Positions 50,577 through 59,152 of a stretch of DNA of 64,000 nt are shown here, one piece after another. A model generated the notes under the pieces. The model made no database searches. It was not told where the DNA came from and was given only the letters and a program-made list of their open reading frames with translations. The translations under genes and the position numbers were made by a program. The DNA comes from Ornithinimicrobium cerasi. GTDB lineage: Bacteria > Actinomycetota > Actinomycetes > Actinomycetales > Dermatophilaceae. The stretch lies in the NCBI RefSeq assembly GCF_003702705.1, contig NZ_QZMN01000005.1, positions 124,001 through 188,000 on the forward strand. The letters are read 5' to 3'. Positions within the stretch are counted from its first letter, which is position 1. The number at the start of each line of letters is the position of its first letter.

Positions 50577-51615
50577 TCAGCGCCAGCCGAGGGCGGGCGC
50601 GACGTCCCTGACGAGTGAGCGCAGCAGGTGGGCGTTGTAGTCGACACCCAGCTGGTTCGGCACCGTCAGCAGCAGGGTGTCGGCCTCCGCGACCGCCTCG
50701 TCCTCGGCCAGCTGGCGTGCGAGCTCGTCGGGCTCCGCGGCGTAGGTCTTCCCGAACGTCGCGCGCCCGCCCTCGAGCATCCCGACCTGGTCCGTGCTGC
50801 GGCGCTCGAGCCCGAAAGTAGGCGTGGTCCTGCGCGGTGACGAGGGGGAAGATGCTCCGGCTGACCGAGACCCGGGGCTCCCAGTCGTGACCGGCCTCCG
50901 CCCAGGCCGCCCGGAAACGGCGGATCTGCTCCGCCTGCAGGGCGTGGAACGGCAGGCCGGCGTCCTCGGTCAGGAGGGTCGAGCTCATGAGGTTCAGACC
51001 CTGCCGGCCGGCCCACTCGGCGGTGTCGCGCGACCCGGCGCCCCACCAGATGCGGCGCCGCAGGCCCTCGGAGTGCGGCTCGATCCGCAGCAGCCCCGGC
51101 GGGTTGGGGAACATCGGGCGCGGGCTCGGCTCGGCGAAGCCCTCGCCCGAGAGCACCTCCAGGAACCGCGCGGTATGCCGTCGCGCCAGGTCCGCGGAGG
51201 ACTCACCCTACCGCGGCTCGTGACCGAAGTGACGGAACCCGTCGACCACCTGCTCGGGCGACCCGCGGCTGATGCCCAGCTGCAGCCGGCCGCCGGAGAT
51301 GAGGTCCGCCGCGCCGGCGTCCTCGGCCATGTACAGGGGGTTCTCGTAACGCATGTCGATCACGCCCGTGCCGATCTCGATCCGGCTGGTCCGGGCTCCC
51401 ACGGCGGCCAGCAGCGGGAACGGGGAGGCCAGCTGCCGGGCGAAGTGGTGCACGCGGTAGTAGGCGCCGTCGGCACCCACCTCCTCGGCCGCCTCGGCCA
51501 GCTCGATCGACTGGATCAGGACGTCGGAGGCCGATTGCGTCGCCGACTGCGGGTGGGGGGTCCAGTGCCCGAAGGACAGGAAGCCGATGGTCTTGCGGGT
51601 CGGGTTCGGCTGCAT
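50577..51615 (-). pseudogene. LLM-class flavin-dependent monooxygenase, broken by a nonsense codon and a frameshift
   Basis: Read continuously, this is a full-length (about 345-residue) luciferase-like flavin-dependent oxidoreductase (CE1758-type). The first part runs from ATG 51615 (KTIGFLSFGHWTPHPQSA, FPLLAAVGARTSRIEIGTGV) to GFRHFGHEPR, then a TAG at 51208-51210. The same frame continues directly with GESSADLARRHTARFLEVL, so a CAG-to-TAG change is likely. Homology then continues through IWWGAGSRDTAEWAG until 50816-50818, where one extra base in an A/T triplet shifts the frame; the rest (VGMLEGGRATFGKTYAAEPD to NAHLLRSLVRDVAPALGWR) is in another frame ending at 50577. Two lesions argue for a real pseudogene rather than one read error. 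Confidence 0.85.
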
Positions 51616-51686
51616 GTGAGGTGTCAACGCCGTCGGCGTGGTGGCATTCCGCGCGGTGGAGCAGGCCCTTGCGTAGCCTCGGCTGC

Positions 51687-53087
51687 ATGCCCGCCCTGCT
51701 CTGGCTGCGCCGCGACCTGCGCGTCGCCGACCACCCCGCCCTGCTCGCCGCCCGGAAGGCCGCCGACGGTGACCTCGCCGTCTGCTTCGTCGTGGACCCG
51801 GTGCTCTGGGAGGGTGGCGGGTCGGTGCGCCGGGCCTGGCTGGCGGCCTCCGTGCGCGCGGTCGCCGACAAGCTGGGTGGGTGTCTGGTGCTGCGCGCGG
51901 GCGACCCCGCCGAGGTGCTGCCCGCCCTCGTGTCGGAGCTCGGCGCGACGTCCGTCCACGTCACCCGGGAGACCACGCCCACCGGGGCCCGGCGCGACCG
52001 TCGGGTGCGTCGGCTGCTCGAGGAGGGGGGTGGTGGCCGCGCGGGAGCACCGGCGGGCGGCGCGTCCGTCGAGTGGGTGGAGACCGGCACGCCCTACGCC
52101 GTCGGGCCGGGCCTGGTGCGCAACGGGTCCGGTGACCCCTACCAGGTCTTCACGCCGTTCTCACGGGCCTGGCGGGAGCACGGCTGGCCGGAGCCGGCGG
52201 CGACGCCGCGCAGCCTCGACCTCGTCGAGCTGCCCACCGAGGCGCGGGCGGAGAAGCTGCTGGACGACGCGCTGGCGGACGACGACCTGCCGACGATGCC
52301 GGACGCCGGTGAGGACGCCGCGCTGCGGAGGTGGCGCGACTTCCTCGACGACGGGTTGTCCGACTACGCCTCGGCCCGGGACCGGCCCGACCTCGACGGG
52401 ACGAGCCGGCTCTCGGCATACCTCAAGGTCGGTGCGGTCCACCCCCGGACCCTGCTGGCCGACCTCGCGGGGCGGCGCGGGAAGGGGGCGGAGACCTACG
52501 CGACGGAGCTGGCCTGGCGCGAGTTCTACGCCGACGTGCTGCACCACCACCCGCGCAGCGCCTGGCGCGACCTGCGGGACGGCCTCGCGGGGCTGCGCTA
52601 CGAGGAGCCGGAGGACGCCGTCGAGGCGTGGCGTACGGGGCGGACGGGCTACCCCGTCGTGGACGCCGGAATGCGGCAGCTGCTGGCCGTCGGGTGGATG
52701 CACAACAGGTTGCGGATGATCACGGCGAGCTTTCTCACCAAGGACCTCCACGTGTGGTGGCCGGTCGGTGCGCGCCACTTCCTCGACCACCTCGTCGACG
52801 GCGACCTCGCGTCCAACAACCACGGCTGGCAGTGGGTCGCGGGGACGGGGACCGACGCGGCGCCGTACTTCCGTGTCTTCAACCCGGTGACGCAGGGCGA
52901 GAAGTTCGACCCCGACGGGGACTACGTCCGGCGGTGGGTCCCCGAGCTGGCCCACCTGCCGGGCAAGGCCGCCCACCAGCCGTGGAACCACCCGGACGGC
53001 TACGCCCACGGCTACCCGCAGCGCATCGTGGACCACGCCGAGGAGCGCCGCGAGGCGCTGGCGCGGTACGAGGCCGCCCGCCGCTGA
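51687..53087 (+). CDS. phrB: Deoxyribodipyrimidine photolyase (CPD photolyase)
   Basis: A 466-residue photolyase, which splits cyclobutane pyrimidine dimers with blue light using FADH-. The N-terminal antenna domain is MPALLWLRRDLRVADHPAL. The FAD domain shows LDGTSRLSAYLKVGAVHPRT (about residues 232-251), ELAWREFYADVLHHHP (about 272-287), DAGMRQLLAVGWMHNRLRM (about 328-346), TKDLHVWWPVG and NNHGWQWVAGTGTDAAPYF (about 374-392), matching class I CPD photolyases. Start ATG 51687. The gene sits between the luciferase-like remnant and the end of the cobalamin operon, divergent from the former and convergent with the latter. Confidence 0.93.
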   Translation: MPALLWLRRDLRVADHPALLAARKAADGDLAVCFVVDPVLWEGGGSVRRAWLAASVRAVADKLGGCLVLRAGDPAEVLPALVSELGATSVHVTRETTPTGARRDRRVRRLLEEGGGGRAGAPAGGASVEWVETGTPYAVGPGLVRNGSGDPYQVFTPFSRAWREHGWPEPAATPRSLDLVELPTEARAEKLLDDALADDDLPTMPDAGEDAALRRWRDFLDDGLSDYASARDRPDLDGTSRLSAYLKVGAVHPRTLLADLAGRRGKGAETYATELAWREFYADVLHHHPRSAWRDLRDGLAGLRYEEPEDAVEAWRTGRTGYPVVDAGMRQLLAVGWMHNRLRMITASFLTKDLHVWWPVGARHFLDHLVDGDLASNNHGWQWVAGTGTDAAPYFRVFNPVTQGEKFDPDGDYVRRWVPELAHLPGKAAHQPWNHPDGYAHGYPQRIVDHAEERREALARYEAARR

Positions 53088-53152
53088 GGTCGCGCACCGC
53101 CCCCGCCACGGCTCGCCCCCCACCGCCACCCCGCCGCCACGGCGAACCCCTT

Positions 53153-53219
53153 CTCACAGGCGGGAATCGTGCTTCCGGCCGGATGCATCACCCGGTAAGT
53201 GTGGCTTCGCGCCTGTGAG
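53153..53219. repeat. 10-bp inverted repeat at the end of the cobalamin operon
   Basis: CTCACAGGCG (53153-53162) and CGCCTGTGAG (53210-53219) are perfect inverted copies 47 bases apart; the spacer holds a smaller GGAA-TCGTGC-TTCC pair. The right arm lies inside the last codons of cobD, the left arm in the photolyase-cobD gap (53088-53187). It may serve as the operon terminator. Confidence 0.5.
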
Positions 53220-54276
53220 TTGGGCGGCTGACCCCGAGGGCGACGGCGCCGGCGACCAGGCTGAGCTCGACCCGGTCCACGAGCCGCCGCGCACGGGTGA
53301 TCGTCGTCGCGTCAGGGCGTGGGCCCTCGCCGAGCCGCGGCCGGTCCTCGGTGATCTCGCCGTAGCGCAACGGCCCGCCCAGCTCCACCCCCAGCGCCGC
53401 CGCGACCGCGCTCTCGGCGACGCCCGCGTTGGGCGAGGGGTGGGCGGGGGCGTCCCGACGGACGACGCGGAGCACGTCGAGGACGCGGACCCGGCCGAGG
53501 ACGCGCGCGACGTGGGCCACACGCGCTCTCCGAGCGGCACCCTGGTCCGACGGCAGCCTCGGCGCCAGGAGCGCGACGATCCCGGCCGTCACCCGTGCCG
53601 GCACCCACGCCATCGCGTCGTCCAGGCGCGCGGACGCCCAGCCGAACCGCGCGTAGCGGGTCGAGCGGTGCCCCACCATCGCGTCCATCGTGTTCACCGC
53701 CCGGTGGGCCAGCACCCCGGGCGCCCCCGCCACCACCGCCCAGAGCGCCGGGGCGACCACCGCGTCGACGGTGTTCTCGGCGAGCGACTCCACCACCGCG
53801 GCCGCCACCCCGCTCGCGTCCAGGCCGCTCGGGTCCCGCCCCACCAGCCACGGCAGCCGTTCACGCGCGCCCTCGAGGTCGCCGGCCCGCAGCAGCTCCT
53901 CGATGTCGCGCGAGGTATGCCGCAGCAGCCGCCCCGCGCAGGCCACGGCCACCGCGACGGCGACGGCCGGCGCCACGACTCCGTCGCCCCGCGCCGCACC
54001 GGCCGGACCCCGAGCCGCGCCGGTCACGCCCCGCACCAGACCGGCCGCCCCCCGCACGAGAACGTCCACCACCAGGCCGGATCCGACGCCCAGCCCGACC
54101 CCCACGACCGTGTACCCCGCCCCCGCGAGCCGCCGGTCGGCATACAGGAGGCCCTCGACGTGCCCCATCGCGGTGCCGAACCACGCCACCGGGTGCCAGG
54201 CCGCGGGCGGCTCGCCCAGCGCCCGGTCCAGGAGCAGCCCGGCGGCGACGCCGAGGGCACGGCCGCGCAGGCTCAC
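53188..54276 (-). CDS. cobD: Adenosylcobinamide-phosphate synthase (CobD/CbiB)
   Basis: A 362-residue membrane enzyme that attaches the aminopropanol arm to adenosylcobyric acid. Marks: LDRALGEPPAAWHPVAWFG (about residues 16-34), RDPSGLDASGVAAAVVESLAENTVDAVVAP (split at AAAV; about 146-175), NTMDAMVGHRSTRYARFGWASARLDD (split at RYA) and HPSPNAGVAESAVAAALGVELGG (split at AVA). Start GTG 54274-54276 overlaps the cbiZ stop (GTGA). It is the last gene of the riboswitch-led operon. An alanine/arginine-rich insert near residue 85-100 is longer than usual. Confidence 0.93.
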   Translation of the reverse strand: MSLRGRALGVAAGLLLDRALGEPPAAWHPVAWFGTAMGHVEGLLYADRRLAGAGYTVVGVGLGVGSGLVVDVLVRGAAGLVRGVTGAARGPAGAARGDGVVAPAVAVAVAVACAGRLLRHTSRDIEELLRAGDLEGARERLPWLVGRDPSGLDASGVAAAVVESLAENTVDAVVAPALWAVVAGAPGVLAHRAVNTMDAMVGHRSTRYARFGWASARLDDAMAWVPARVTAGIVALLAPRLPSDQGAARRARVAHVARVLGRVRVLDVLRVVRRDAPAHPSPNAGVAESAVAAALGVELGGPLRYGEITEDRPRLGEGPRPDATTITRARRLVDRVELSLVAGAVALGVSRPTHRREATLTG

Positions 54277-54986
54277 CAGAGCCGGTCCGGGTCAGCGGCG
54301 ACGCGCGGCCAGGGGTGGAGCTGCATGCCGGTCGCCACCGCCTGACGCACCGCCTCCGCCAGCCGGTGACCCCACGTGGAACGCACGCCCGCGAACGCCA
54401 CCGGCTCCTCACCGAGCGCGGCGGAGTCGGGGCAGAGGACGACGAGGGCGTCGCTCGCGGTGCCGGTGCCCGGGACCCCGGCGTGCAGGAGCGCCTGAGC
54501 CTTCGCTTCGGTGACCGTCCCCACGGCCTGGACCAGCGCCGACGTGGTCAGCGGGACGGGCAGCGCCACGACGATGTTCACCGTCCCGGGCGCCGGTGGT
54601 CCGTCCGCGGTGGCGGCCCTGTCTCCCCGGACCGGGGAAGGCTCGGCGAGGCCGCCGGGGCGGGCGGCCCAGGTGGGCTTCGTCGGCGCCACCGTCGCCC
54701 ACGCGCGGACGCCGTCGCTCTCGCCACCGGTCCAGGAGCGCACGTCCGCGGCGGTGAGCAGCGCCGTCACCGGTCCCCCGACCGGCGGCCCCACCCCGGC
54801 CAGGCGCTCGCCGACGTACGCCTCGAGGTCGGTGCGCAGGAAGTCCGCCCCGACGTCGAGGTTCACCACCCGCCGGGGCCACACCAGCCCTCCGCCGACG
54901 GCCGCGGAGCTGAGCGCCACCCAGCCCTCGGGCACGTCGAAGAGCAGCGCGCCGTCCAGCTCCACCATCCGCACGGACGCGGTCAC
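54273..54986 (-). CDS. cbiZ: Adenosylcobinamide amidohydrolase (CbiZ)
   Basis: A 237-residue CbiZ-type enzyme, which cleaves the aminopropanol side chain of adenosylcobinamide or pseudocobamides to give adenosylcobyric acid for re-use. Recognised by SSAAVGGGLVWPRRVVNLDV (about 22-41), LLTAADVRSWTGG (about 71-83), GTVNIVVALPVPLTTSALVQ (about 130-149), TVTEAKAQALLHAGVPGTGTASDALVVLCP (split; about 152-181) and STWGHRLAEAVRQAV (about 201-215). Start GTG 54984-54986 overlaps the cobQ stop; an ATG six codons in is possible. Its presence marks the operon as salvage and cobamide remodelling rather than de novo ring synthesis. Confidence 0.87.
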   Translation of the reverse strand: MTASVRMVELDGALLFDVPEGWVALSSAAVGGGLVWPRRVVNLDVGADFLRTDLEAYVGERLAGVGPPVGGPVTALLTAADVRSWTGGESDGVRAWATVAPTKPTWAARPGGLAEPSPVRGDRAATADGPPAPGTVNIVVALPVPLTTSALVQAVGTVTEAKAQALLHAGVPGTGTASDALVVLCPDSAALGEEPVAFAGVRSTWGHRLAEAVRQAVATGMQLHPWPRVAADPDRLW

Positions 54987-56590
54987 CAGCCCGGCTCCCG
55001 GCCGACGGGCGTCGCCGTGCGCGCCAGCGCGAGCAGAGCAGGTATGTCGAGGCTCGCCCCGACCCAGTCCGCCAGGTGATCGAGATGGTGGTCCAGGGCG
55101 TCCGCCCACGGGACCGGTGACGGGGCGAAGGCCCGACCCCGGGCCGCTGCGATGTCAGCCATCATGGTGTGGCGCAACGTATCCGAGTCGAACAGGCCGT
55201 GCACCGAGGTTCCTCGCACCCGTCCATCGTCGCGCAGGCAGCCCTCGGGCCGGACGTCGCCCTCACCCTCGTCCACCTCGCACCACGGCACGCCGGAGCT
55301 GAGGCCGCCGGTCACGACCGGGCGGGTCCGGCCCCACCTGATCTCGTAGCCCCGCACCTCGGCACCGGCACCGGCCCCCGACCGGTCGGTCAGGGTGCCG
55401 CGCACCCGGCGGACCACCTTCGGCGCCTCGAACGTCGTCGCCACCGGGAGCAGCCCCAGCCCGGCCACGGTGCCGACGCCGGACTCCAGCTCGTCCGCGA
55501 CGCTGACGCCGAGCATCTGGTAGCCGGCGCACAGGCCCAGCACCTGCGGGCCGTCGGGGTCGTCGACCAGCGCGGCGATCGCCCGGTCCAGGCCGCGGGT
55601 CCGCAGCCACCGCAGGTCCGCCACCGTCGCGCGGCTGCCCGGCAGGACCACCAGGTCCGCGTCCCCCACGTCGGCCGGCCCCGTCGCCCACCGGACGTCG
55701 ACGTCCGGCTCCAGGACGAGCGGGTCGAGGTCGGAGGGGTTGGCGAGGTGGGGCAGGCGGACGACGCGGACGCGGACCGGCCGACCCGTCGGTGTGTCCG
55801 CGGGGGCGGGGGAGGGGAGGGTGGTGGACAGGTCCAGGGAGTCCTCCACGCCCAGCATCAGGTGGTCGCCCAGGTGCGGCAGCACGCCCAGGACCGGCAC
55901 CCCGGTCCGCCGCTCCAGGTCGCGCAGGCCGGGCTCGAGCAGCGACACCTCACCCCGGAAGGAGTTGACGACGAAGCCGCGCAGGCACGCCCGCAGCCGC
56001 TCGGGAAGGAGCGCCCAGGTGCCGTACGCGGCGGCGAACGCCCCACCCCTCTCGATGTCGACGACGAGCACCGCCGGGATCCCGGCCGCGGCGGCGAGCG
56101 GGAGGTTGACCAGGTCGCGGTCCAGCAGGTTGATCTCCGCGGCCCCGCCAGCGCCCTCGAGCACCACGACCTCGTGCTCGGACCGCAGCCCCTGGAGCGC
56201 CCCCAGGACGAGCGGGCGCAACCGGGCCGCGCGCTCGCCATACCCCACCGCGTCGGCGACGCCGACCTCCTCGCCGAGCACCACGAGGTGGGAGCTGCGC
56301 GCCCCGGACGGCTTGAGCAGCACCGGGCCCATCCGCCGGTCGGTCTCGACCCCGGCCGCGAGCGCCTGCATCGCCTGCGCGCGGCCGATCTCGCCGTCGT
56401 CGGGCGTCACCGCGCCGTGGTTGGACATGTTCTGCGCCTTGAACGGCGCGACGTCCACCCCCCGGCGCGCGAACGCCCGGCAGAGCGCGCTGGTCAGCGT
56501 CGACTTGCCGGCGCCGCTCGCCGTCCCCACGACCATGAGCGCTCCCGCCGCGGCGGCGCCCGGACCGGGGCCCTCAGTAGTCGATGCCAC
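54983..56590 (-). CDS. cobQ: Cobyric acid synthase
   Basis: A 535-residue glutamine amidotransferase (CobQ/CbiP) that amidates four carboxylates of adenosylcobyrinic diamide. The ATP-binding dethiobiotin-synthetase-like domain has VVGTASGAGKSTLTSALCRA (about residues 20-39), FKAQNMSNHGAVT, LLKPSGARSSHLVVLG and VLEGAGGAAEINLLDRDLVN. The triad-type glutaminase domain has LGLCAGYQMLG (nucleophile Cys, about 353-363) and TSVHGLFDSD (His). Start GTG 56588-56590 overlaps the end of cobO by 17 bases; an internal ATG at 56532-56534 is less likely. Full length for the family. Confidence 0.94.
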   Translation of the reverse strand: MASTTEGPGPGAAAAGALMVVGTASGAGKSTLTSALCRAFARRGVDVAPFKAQNMSNHGAVTPDDGEIGRAQAMQALAAGVETDRRMGPVLLKPSGARSSHLVVLGEEVGVADAVGYGERAARLRPLVLGALQGLRSEHEVVVLEGAGGAAEINLLDRDLVNLPLAAAAGIPAVLVVDIERGGAFAAAYGTWALLPERLRACLRGFVVNSFRGEVSLLEPGLRDLERRTGVPVLGVLPHLGDHLMLGVEDSLDLSTTLPSPAPADTPTGRPVRVRVVRLPHLANPSDLDPLVLEPDVDVRWATGPADVGDADLVVLPGSRATVADLRWLRTRGLDRAIAALVDDPDGPQVLGLCAGYQMLGVSVADELESGVGTVAGLGLLPVATTFEAPKVVRRVRGTLTDRSGAGAGAEVRGYEIRWGRTRPVVTGGLSSGVPWCEVDEGEGDVRPEGCLRDDGRVRGTSVHGLFDSDTLRHTMMADIAAARGRAFAPSPVPWADALDHHLDHLADWVGASLDIPALLALARTATPVGREPGW

Positions 56591-57149
56591 GTCGCGCGCG
56601 GATCCCCTGCTCGAACGGGTGCTTGACCTTGACCATCTCGGTGACCGTGTCGGCGACGTCGACAACGGCCTGCGGCATCTCGCGCCCGGTCAGGAAGACC
56701 GAGACGTCCTCCGGCCGCTCGCGCAGCACCGAGGCAACCTCGTCGGGATCGATCCAGCCCCAGTTCATCGGGTAGGAGATCTCGTCCAGCATCACCATCC
56801 GGTGCTGCCCGGCCTCGATGAGCCGGCGGGAGAACGCCCAGGCGGCCACGGCCTTGCCCCGGCTCTCGTCGAGGTCGTCGGACTCCCAGGAGAAGCCGTC
56901 GCCGGCGCTGAACCACTCCACGCCCAGCTGCCGCAGCATGGCCTCCTCGCCGGTGCGCCACTTGCCGGACTTGAGGAACTGGACCACGGCCGTGGGCCAG
57001 TCGCGTGCGCGACTGCGCAGCAGGGTGCCGAAGGCGGCGGTGGACTTGCCCTTGCCGTGCCCGGTGTTCACCAGCACGAGCGAGGGTGCCGAGCGCAGCT
57101 CGCGCCGGTCGTAGGGCCGCTCGGTGCGGGGCTGGTCGTGGTCGCTCAC
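56574..57149 (-). CDS. cobO: Cob(I)yrinic acid a,c-diamide adenosyltransferase
   Basis: A 191-residue CobO/BtuR-type adenosyltransferase, which adds the 5'-deoxyadenosyl ligand to the corrin cobalt. The modified P-loop is VNTGHGKGKSTAAFG (about residues 28-42), followed by VVQFLKSGKWRTGEEAML (about 55-72), MVMLDEISYPMNWGWI (about 118-133) and FLTGREMPQAVVDVADTVTEM (split at VVD). It ends GIRARRGIDY, the family ending. Start GTG 57147-57149 overlaps the ABC ATPase stop, continuing the coupled chain of the operon. Confidence 0.95.
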   Translation of the reverse strand: MSDHDQPRTERPYDRRELRSAPSLVLVNTGHGKGKSTAAFGTLLRSRARDWPTAVVQFLKSGKWRTGEEAMLRQLGVEWFSAGDGFSWESDDLDESRGKAVAAWAFSRRLIEAGQHRMVMLDEISYPMNWGWIDPDEVASVLRERPEDVSVFLTGREMPQAVVDVADTVTEMVKVKHPFEQGIRARRGIDY

Positions 57150-58018
57150 GAGATCTCCTCCATGCGTCGGGACTCCAGGTCGATGGCGGTATGCCGTCCG
57201 CCCGTCGGTCGGGTCGGCCGAGGCGCGGGCACCACGACCAGGTGCCCGTCCAGCTCGACGACCCGGATCGGGTGGCCGTAGACGCGGGACAGGAGGTCAG
57301 GGTCGAGAACCTCCTCCGGGACGCCGAGGGCCTGCGGGCTGCCGTGCTCCAGGAGCAGGAGCCGGTCGGCATACCTGGCGGCCATCCCCAGGTCGTGCAT
57401 GGCGGCGATCACCGTGAGCCCGTCCTGGTGGCGCAGCTCGTCGACCATCTCCAGGACCTCCACGGAGTGGCCGACGTCCAGGGCGCTGGTCGGCTCGTCG
57501 AGGAGAAGGACCGGGGCCTGCTGGGTCAACGCGCGGGCGATGACCACCCGTTGCGCCTCGCCGCCAGAGAGGCTGCGCACCTCCCGGTCGGCGAACGAGG
57601 CCAGCCCCAGCCGGCGCAGCACGCTGGCGACGATCTGGCGGTCCTGCGTCGACTCCGCCTGCAGCCAGCCCAGGTGGGCGGTCCGGCCCAGCAGGACGTA
57701 CTCCACGACGGTCATCCCCGGCGGCAGCTCCGGGGCCTGGGGCATGAACGACAGGTCGGTCGGGGTGGGCACCAGCCCGTCACCGAGCTCCACGGTGCCC
57801 GTGCGCGGGACCAGGCCGAGCAGGCTGCGCAGGTAGGTCGACTTGCCCGAGCCGTTGGGTCCGATCAGGCCCAGCCACTCCCCGGCGCGCAGTTCCAGGT
57901 CGACGCCGCGGACGACCTCGTTGCCCTGGAAGGCGACCCGGACGTCGTGGGTGCGGAGGGCGTGCGTGGGACGCAGCGGGGTGGGGGCACCAGCCCCGAC
58001 GGGTGGCTGAGGGGTCAC
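57146..58018 (-). CDS. btuD: ABC transporter ATPase for corrinoid (B12) uptake
   Basis: A 290-residue ATPase of the FepC/BtuD class. Walker A is GPNGSGKST (about residues 53-61), the Q-loop SFMPQAP, the signature LSGGEAQRVVIARAL (about 149-163), Walker B VLLLDEPTSALD (about 169-180) and the H-loop MHDL (about 207). A C-terminal extension of about 35 residues (PAPRPTRPTGGRHTAIDLE) follows. Family members serve siderophore, heme or B12 importers; the riboswitch upstream and cob genes downstream make corrinoid the likely cargo. Start GTG 58016-58018 overlaps the permease stop. Confidence 0.9.
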   Translation of the reverse strand: MTPQPPVGAGAPTPLRPTHALRTHDVRVAFQGNEVVRGVDLELRAGEWLGLIGPNGSGKSTYLRSLLGLVPRTGTVELGDGLVPTPTDLSFMPQAPELPPGMTVVEYVLLGRTAHLGWLQAESTQDRQIVASVLRRLGLASFADREVRSLSGGEAQRVVIARALTQQAPVLLLDEPTSALDVGHSVEVLEMVDELRHQDGLTVIAAMHDLGMAARYADRLLLLEHGSPQALGVPEEVLDPDLLSRVYGHPIRVVELDGHLVVVPAPRPTRPTGGRHTAIDLESRRMEEIS

Positions 58019-59109
58019 GGGTTGGCCTTGCCTCTCCACAGCACGAAAGAGAAGAAAGGTGCGCCGATGAACGCGGTGATGACACCGACGGGCAGCTCGG
58101 CGGGGGCCACCAGGGTGCGGGCGCCGATGTCCACGAAGGCCAGGAAGGTGGCGCCGAGGACGGCCGACAGCGGCACGATGAGCCGGTAGGAGTGCCCGAC
58201 GAGCAGCCGCACCACGTGCGGCGTCACCAGGCCGACGAACGCGATCAGCCCGCTGACCGAGACCGCGGCCGCGGTGATCAGCGTGGCGGCGGTCACCACG
58301 ACCAGGCGGGAGCGGGCCGGCTTGAGCCCCAGCGAGCGGGCCTCGTCGTCACCGAGCCGCAGCACGTCCAGGTGCCGGGCGTGAAGCACCAGCACCGCAC
58401 CGGCCAGCACGACGTACGGCACCAGCATCCCGACGGGTTGCCACCCGTGCGTGGCCAGCCGGCCGAACAGCCACGACAGCACCTCACGGGCGCGGGTCTC
58501 GTCCAGCCGAGTCAGGGCATAGGTCTGGGAGGCGGAGAAGAACGCGGCCATGGCGACACCGGCCAGCAGCAGCGTCGCCGGGTCGCGGAAGGAGGCGCGG
58601 GCCACCAGCACCGACCCGATCACCGCGAGGACCGCGCCGAGGAACGCCGCCATCGGCAGCGCGTCGATCGGACCCCAGGACAGGTCGAGACCGAACCCCA
58701 GGGCCAGGACCGCGCCGAGCCCGGCTCCGGCCGAGACGCCGAGCAGGTAGGGGTCGGCGAGCGGGTTGCGGAAGACCCCCTGGTAGCCCGCGCCGGCGAC
58801 GGCCAGGCTGCCGCCGACCAGCGCGGCCAGCATGGTGCGCGGCAGACGGATCTGCCACAGCACCTGCTCCTGCTGCGTCGTCAGCGTCTGCTCGACGTCC
58901 AGCCCGGGCACCGCCCCGACGAGCGAGCGGACCACCCCCTCCACGGGAAGCCCGGCCGCCCCCTGGCTCGCCGAGGCGAGGATGGCCAGCACGAGCAGCG
59001 CCACGCAACCGAGCAGCGCGGCCACGGGCCGGCGGAAGGCGCGCGCGACGGACGCCTCAAGGGCGTCCGGCGCGCGCTGCGCCTCCGGGGTGGGGGTCCT
59101 CGACCTCAT
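58015..59109 (-). CDS. btuC: ABC transporter permease for corrinoid uptake (BtuC/FecCD)
   Basis: A 364-residue FecCD-family permease with about ten membrane segments. Family signatures are IRLPRTMLAALVGGSLAVAGAGYQGVFRNPLADPYLLGVSAGAGLGAVLAL (given as its cores LPRTMLAALVG, QGVFRNPLADP and LGVSAGA; about residues 88-137), GLIAFVGLVTPHVVRLLVGH (about 282-301; the ATPase-coupling helix region) and PAELPVGVITAFIGAPFF near the end. It forms the channel through which periplasmic-side-captured corrinoid passes. Start ATG 59107-59109, 43 bases after the binding protein. Confidence 0.93.
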   Translation of the reverse strand: MRSRTPTPEAQRAPDALEASVARAFRRPVAALLGCVALLVLAILASASQGAAGLPVEGVVRSLVGAVPGLDVEQTLTTQQEQVLWQIRLPRTMLAALVGGSLAVAGAGYQGVFRNPLADPYLLGVSAGAGLGAVLALGFGLDLSWGPIDALPMAAFLGAVLAVIGSVLVARASFRDPATLLLAGVAMAAFFSASQTYALTRLDETRAREVLSWLFGRLATHGWQPVGMLVPYVVLAGAVLVLHARHLDVLRLGDDEARSLGLKPARSRLVVVTAATLITAAAVSVSGLIAFVGLVTPHVVRLLVGHSYRLIVPLSAVLGATFLAFVDIGARTLVAPAELPVGVITAFIGAPFFSFVLWRGKANP

Positions 59110-59152
59110 GGTGTGCGGTATGCGGTCCGCCGGGGCCGGCAGCCGGGCCCGG

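Noticed and set aside
53088-53187. CCGCCAC-rich stretch after the photolyase as a tRNA or attachment site.
   Set aside because: No cloverleaf or direct repeat pair is evident; it is simple GC-rich sequence followed by the inverted repeat already listed.
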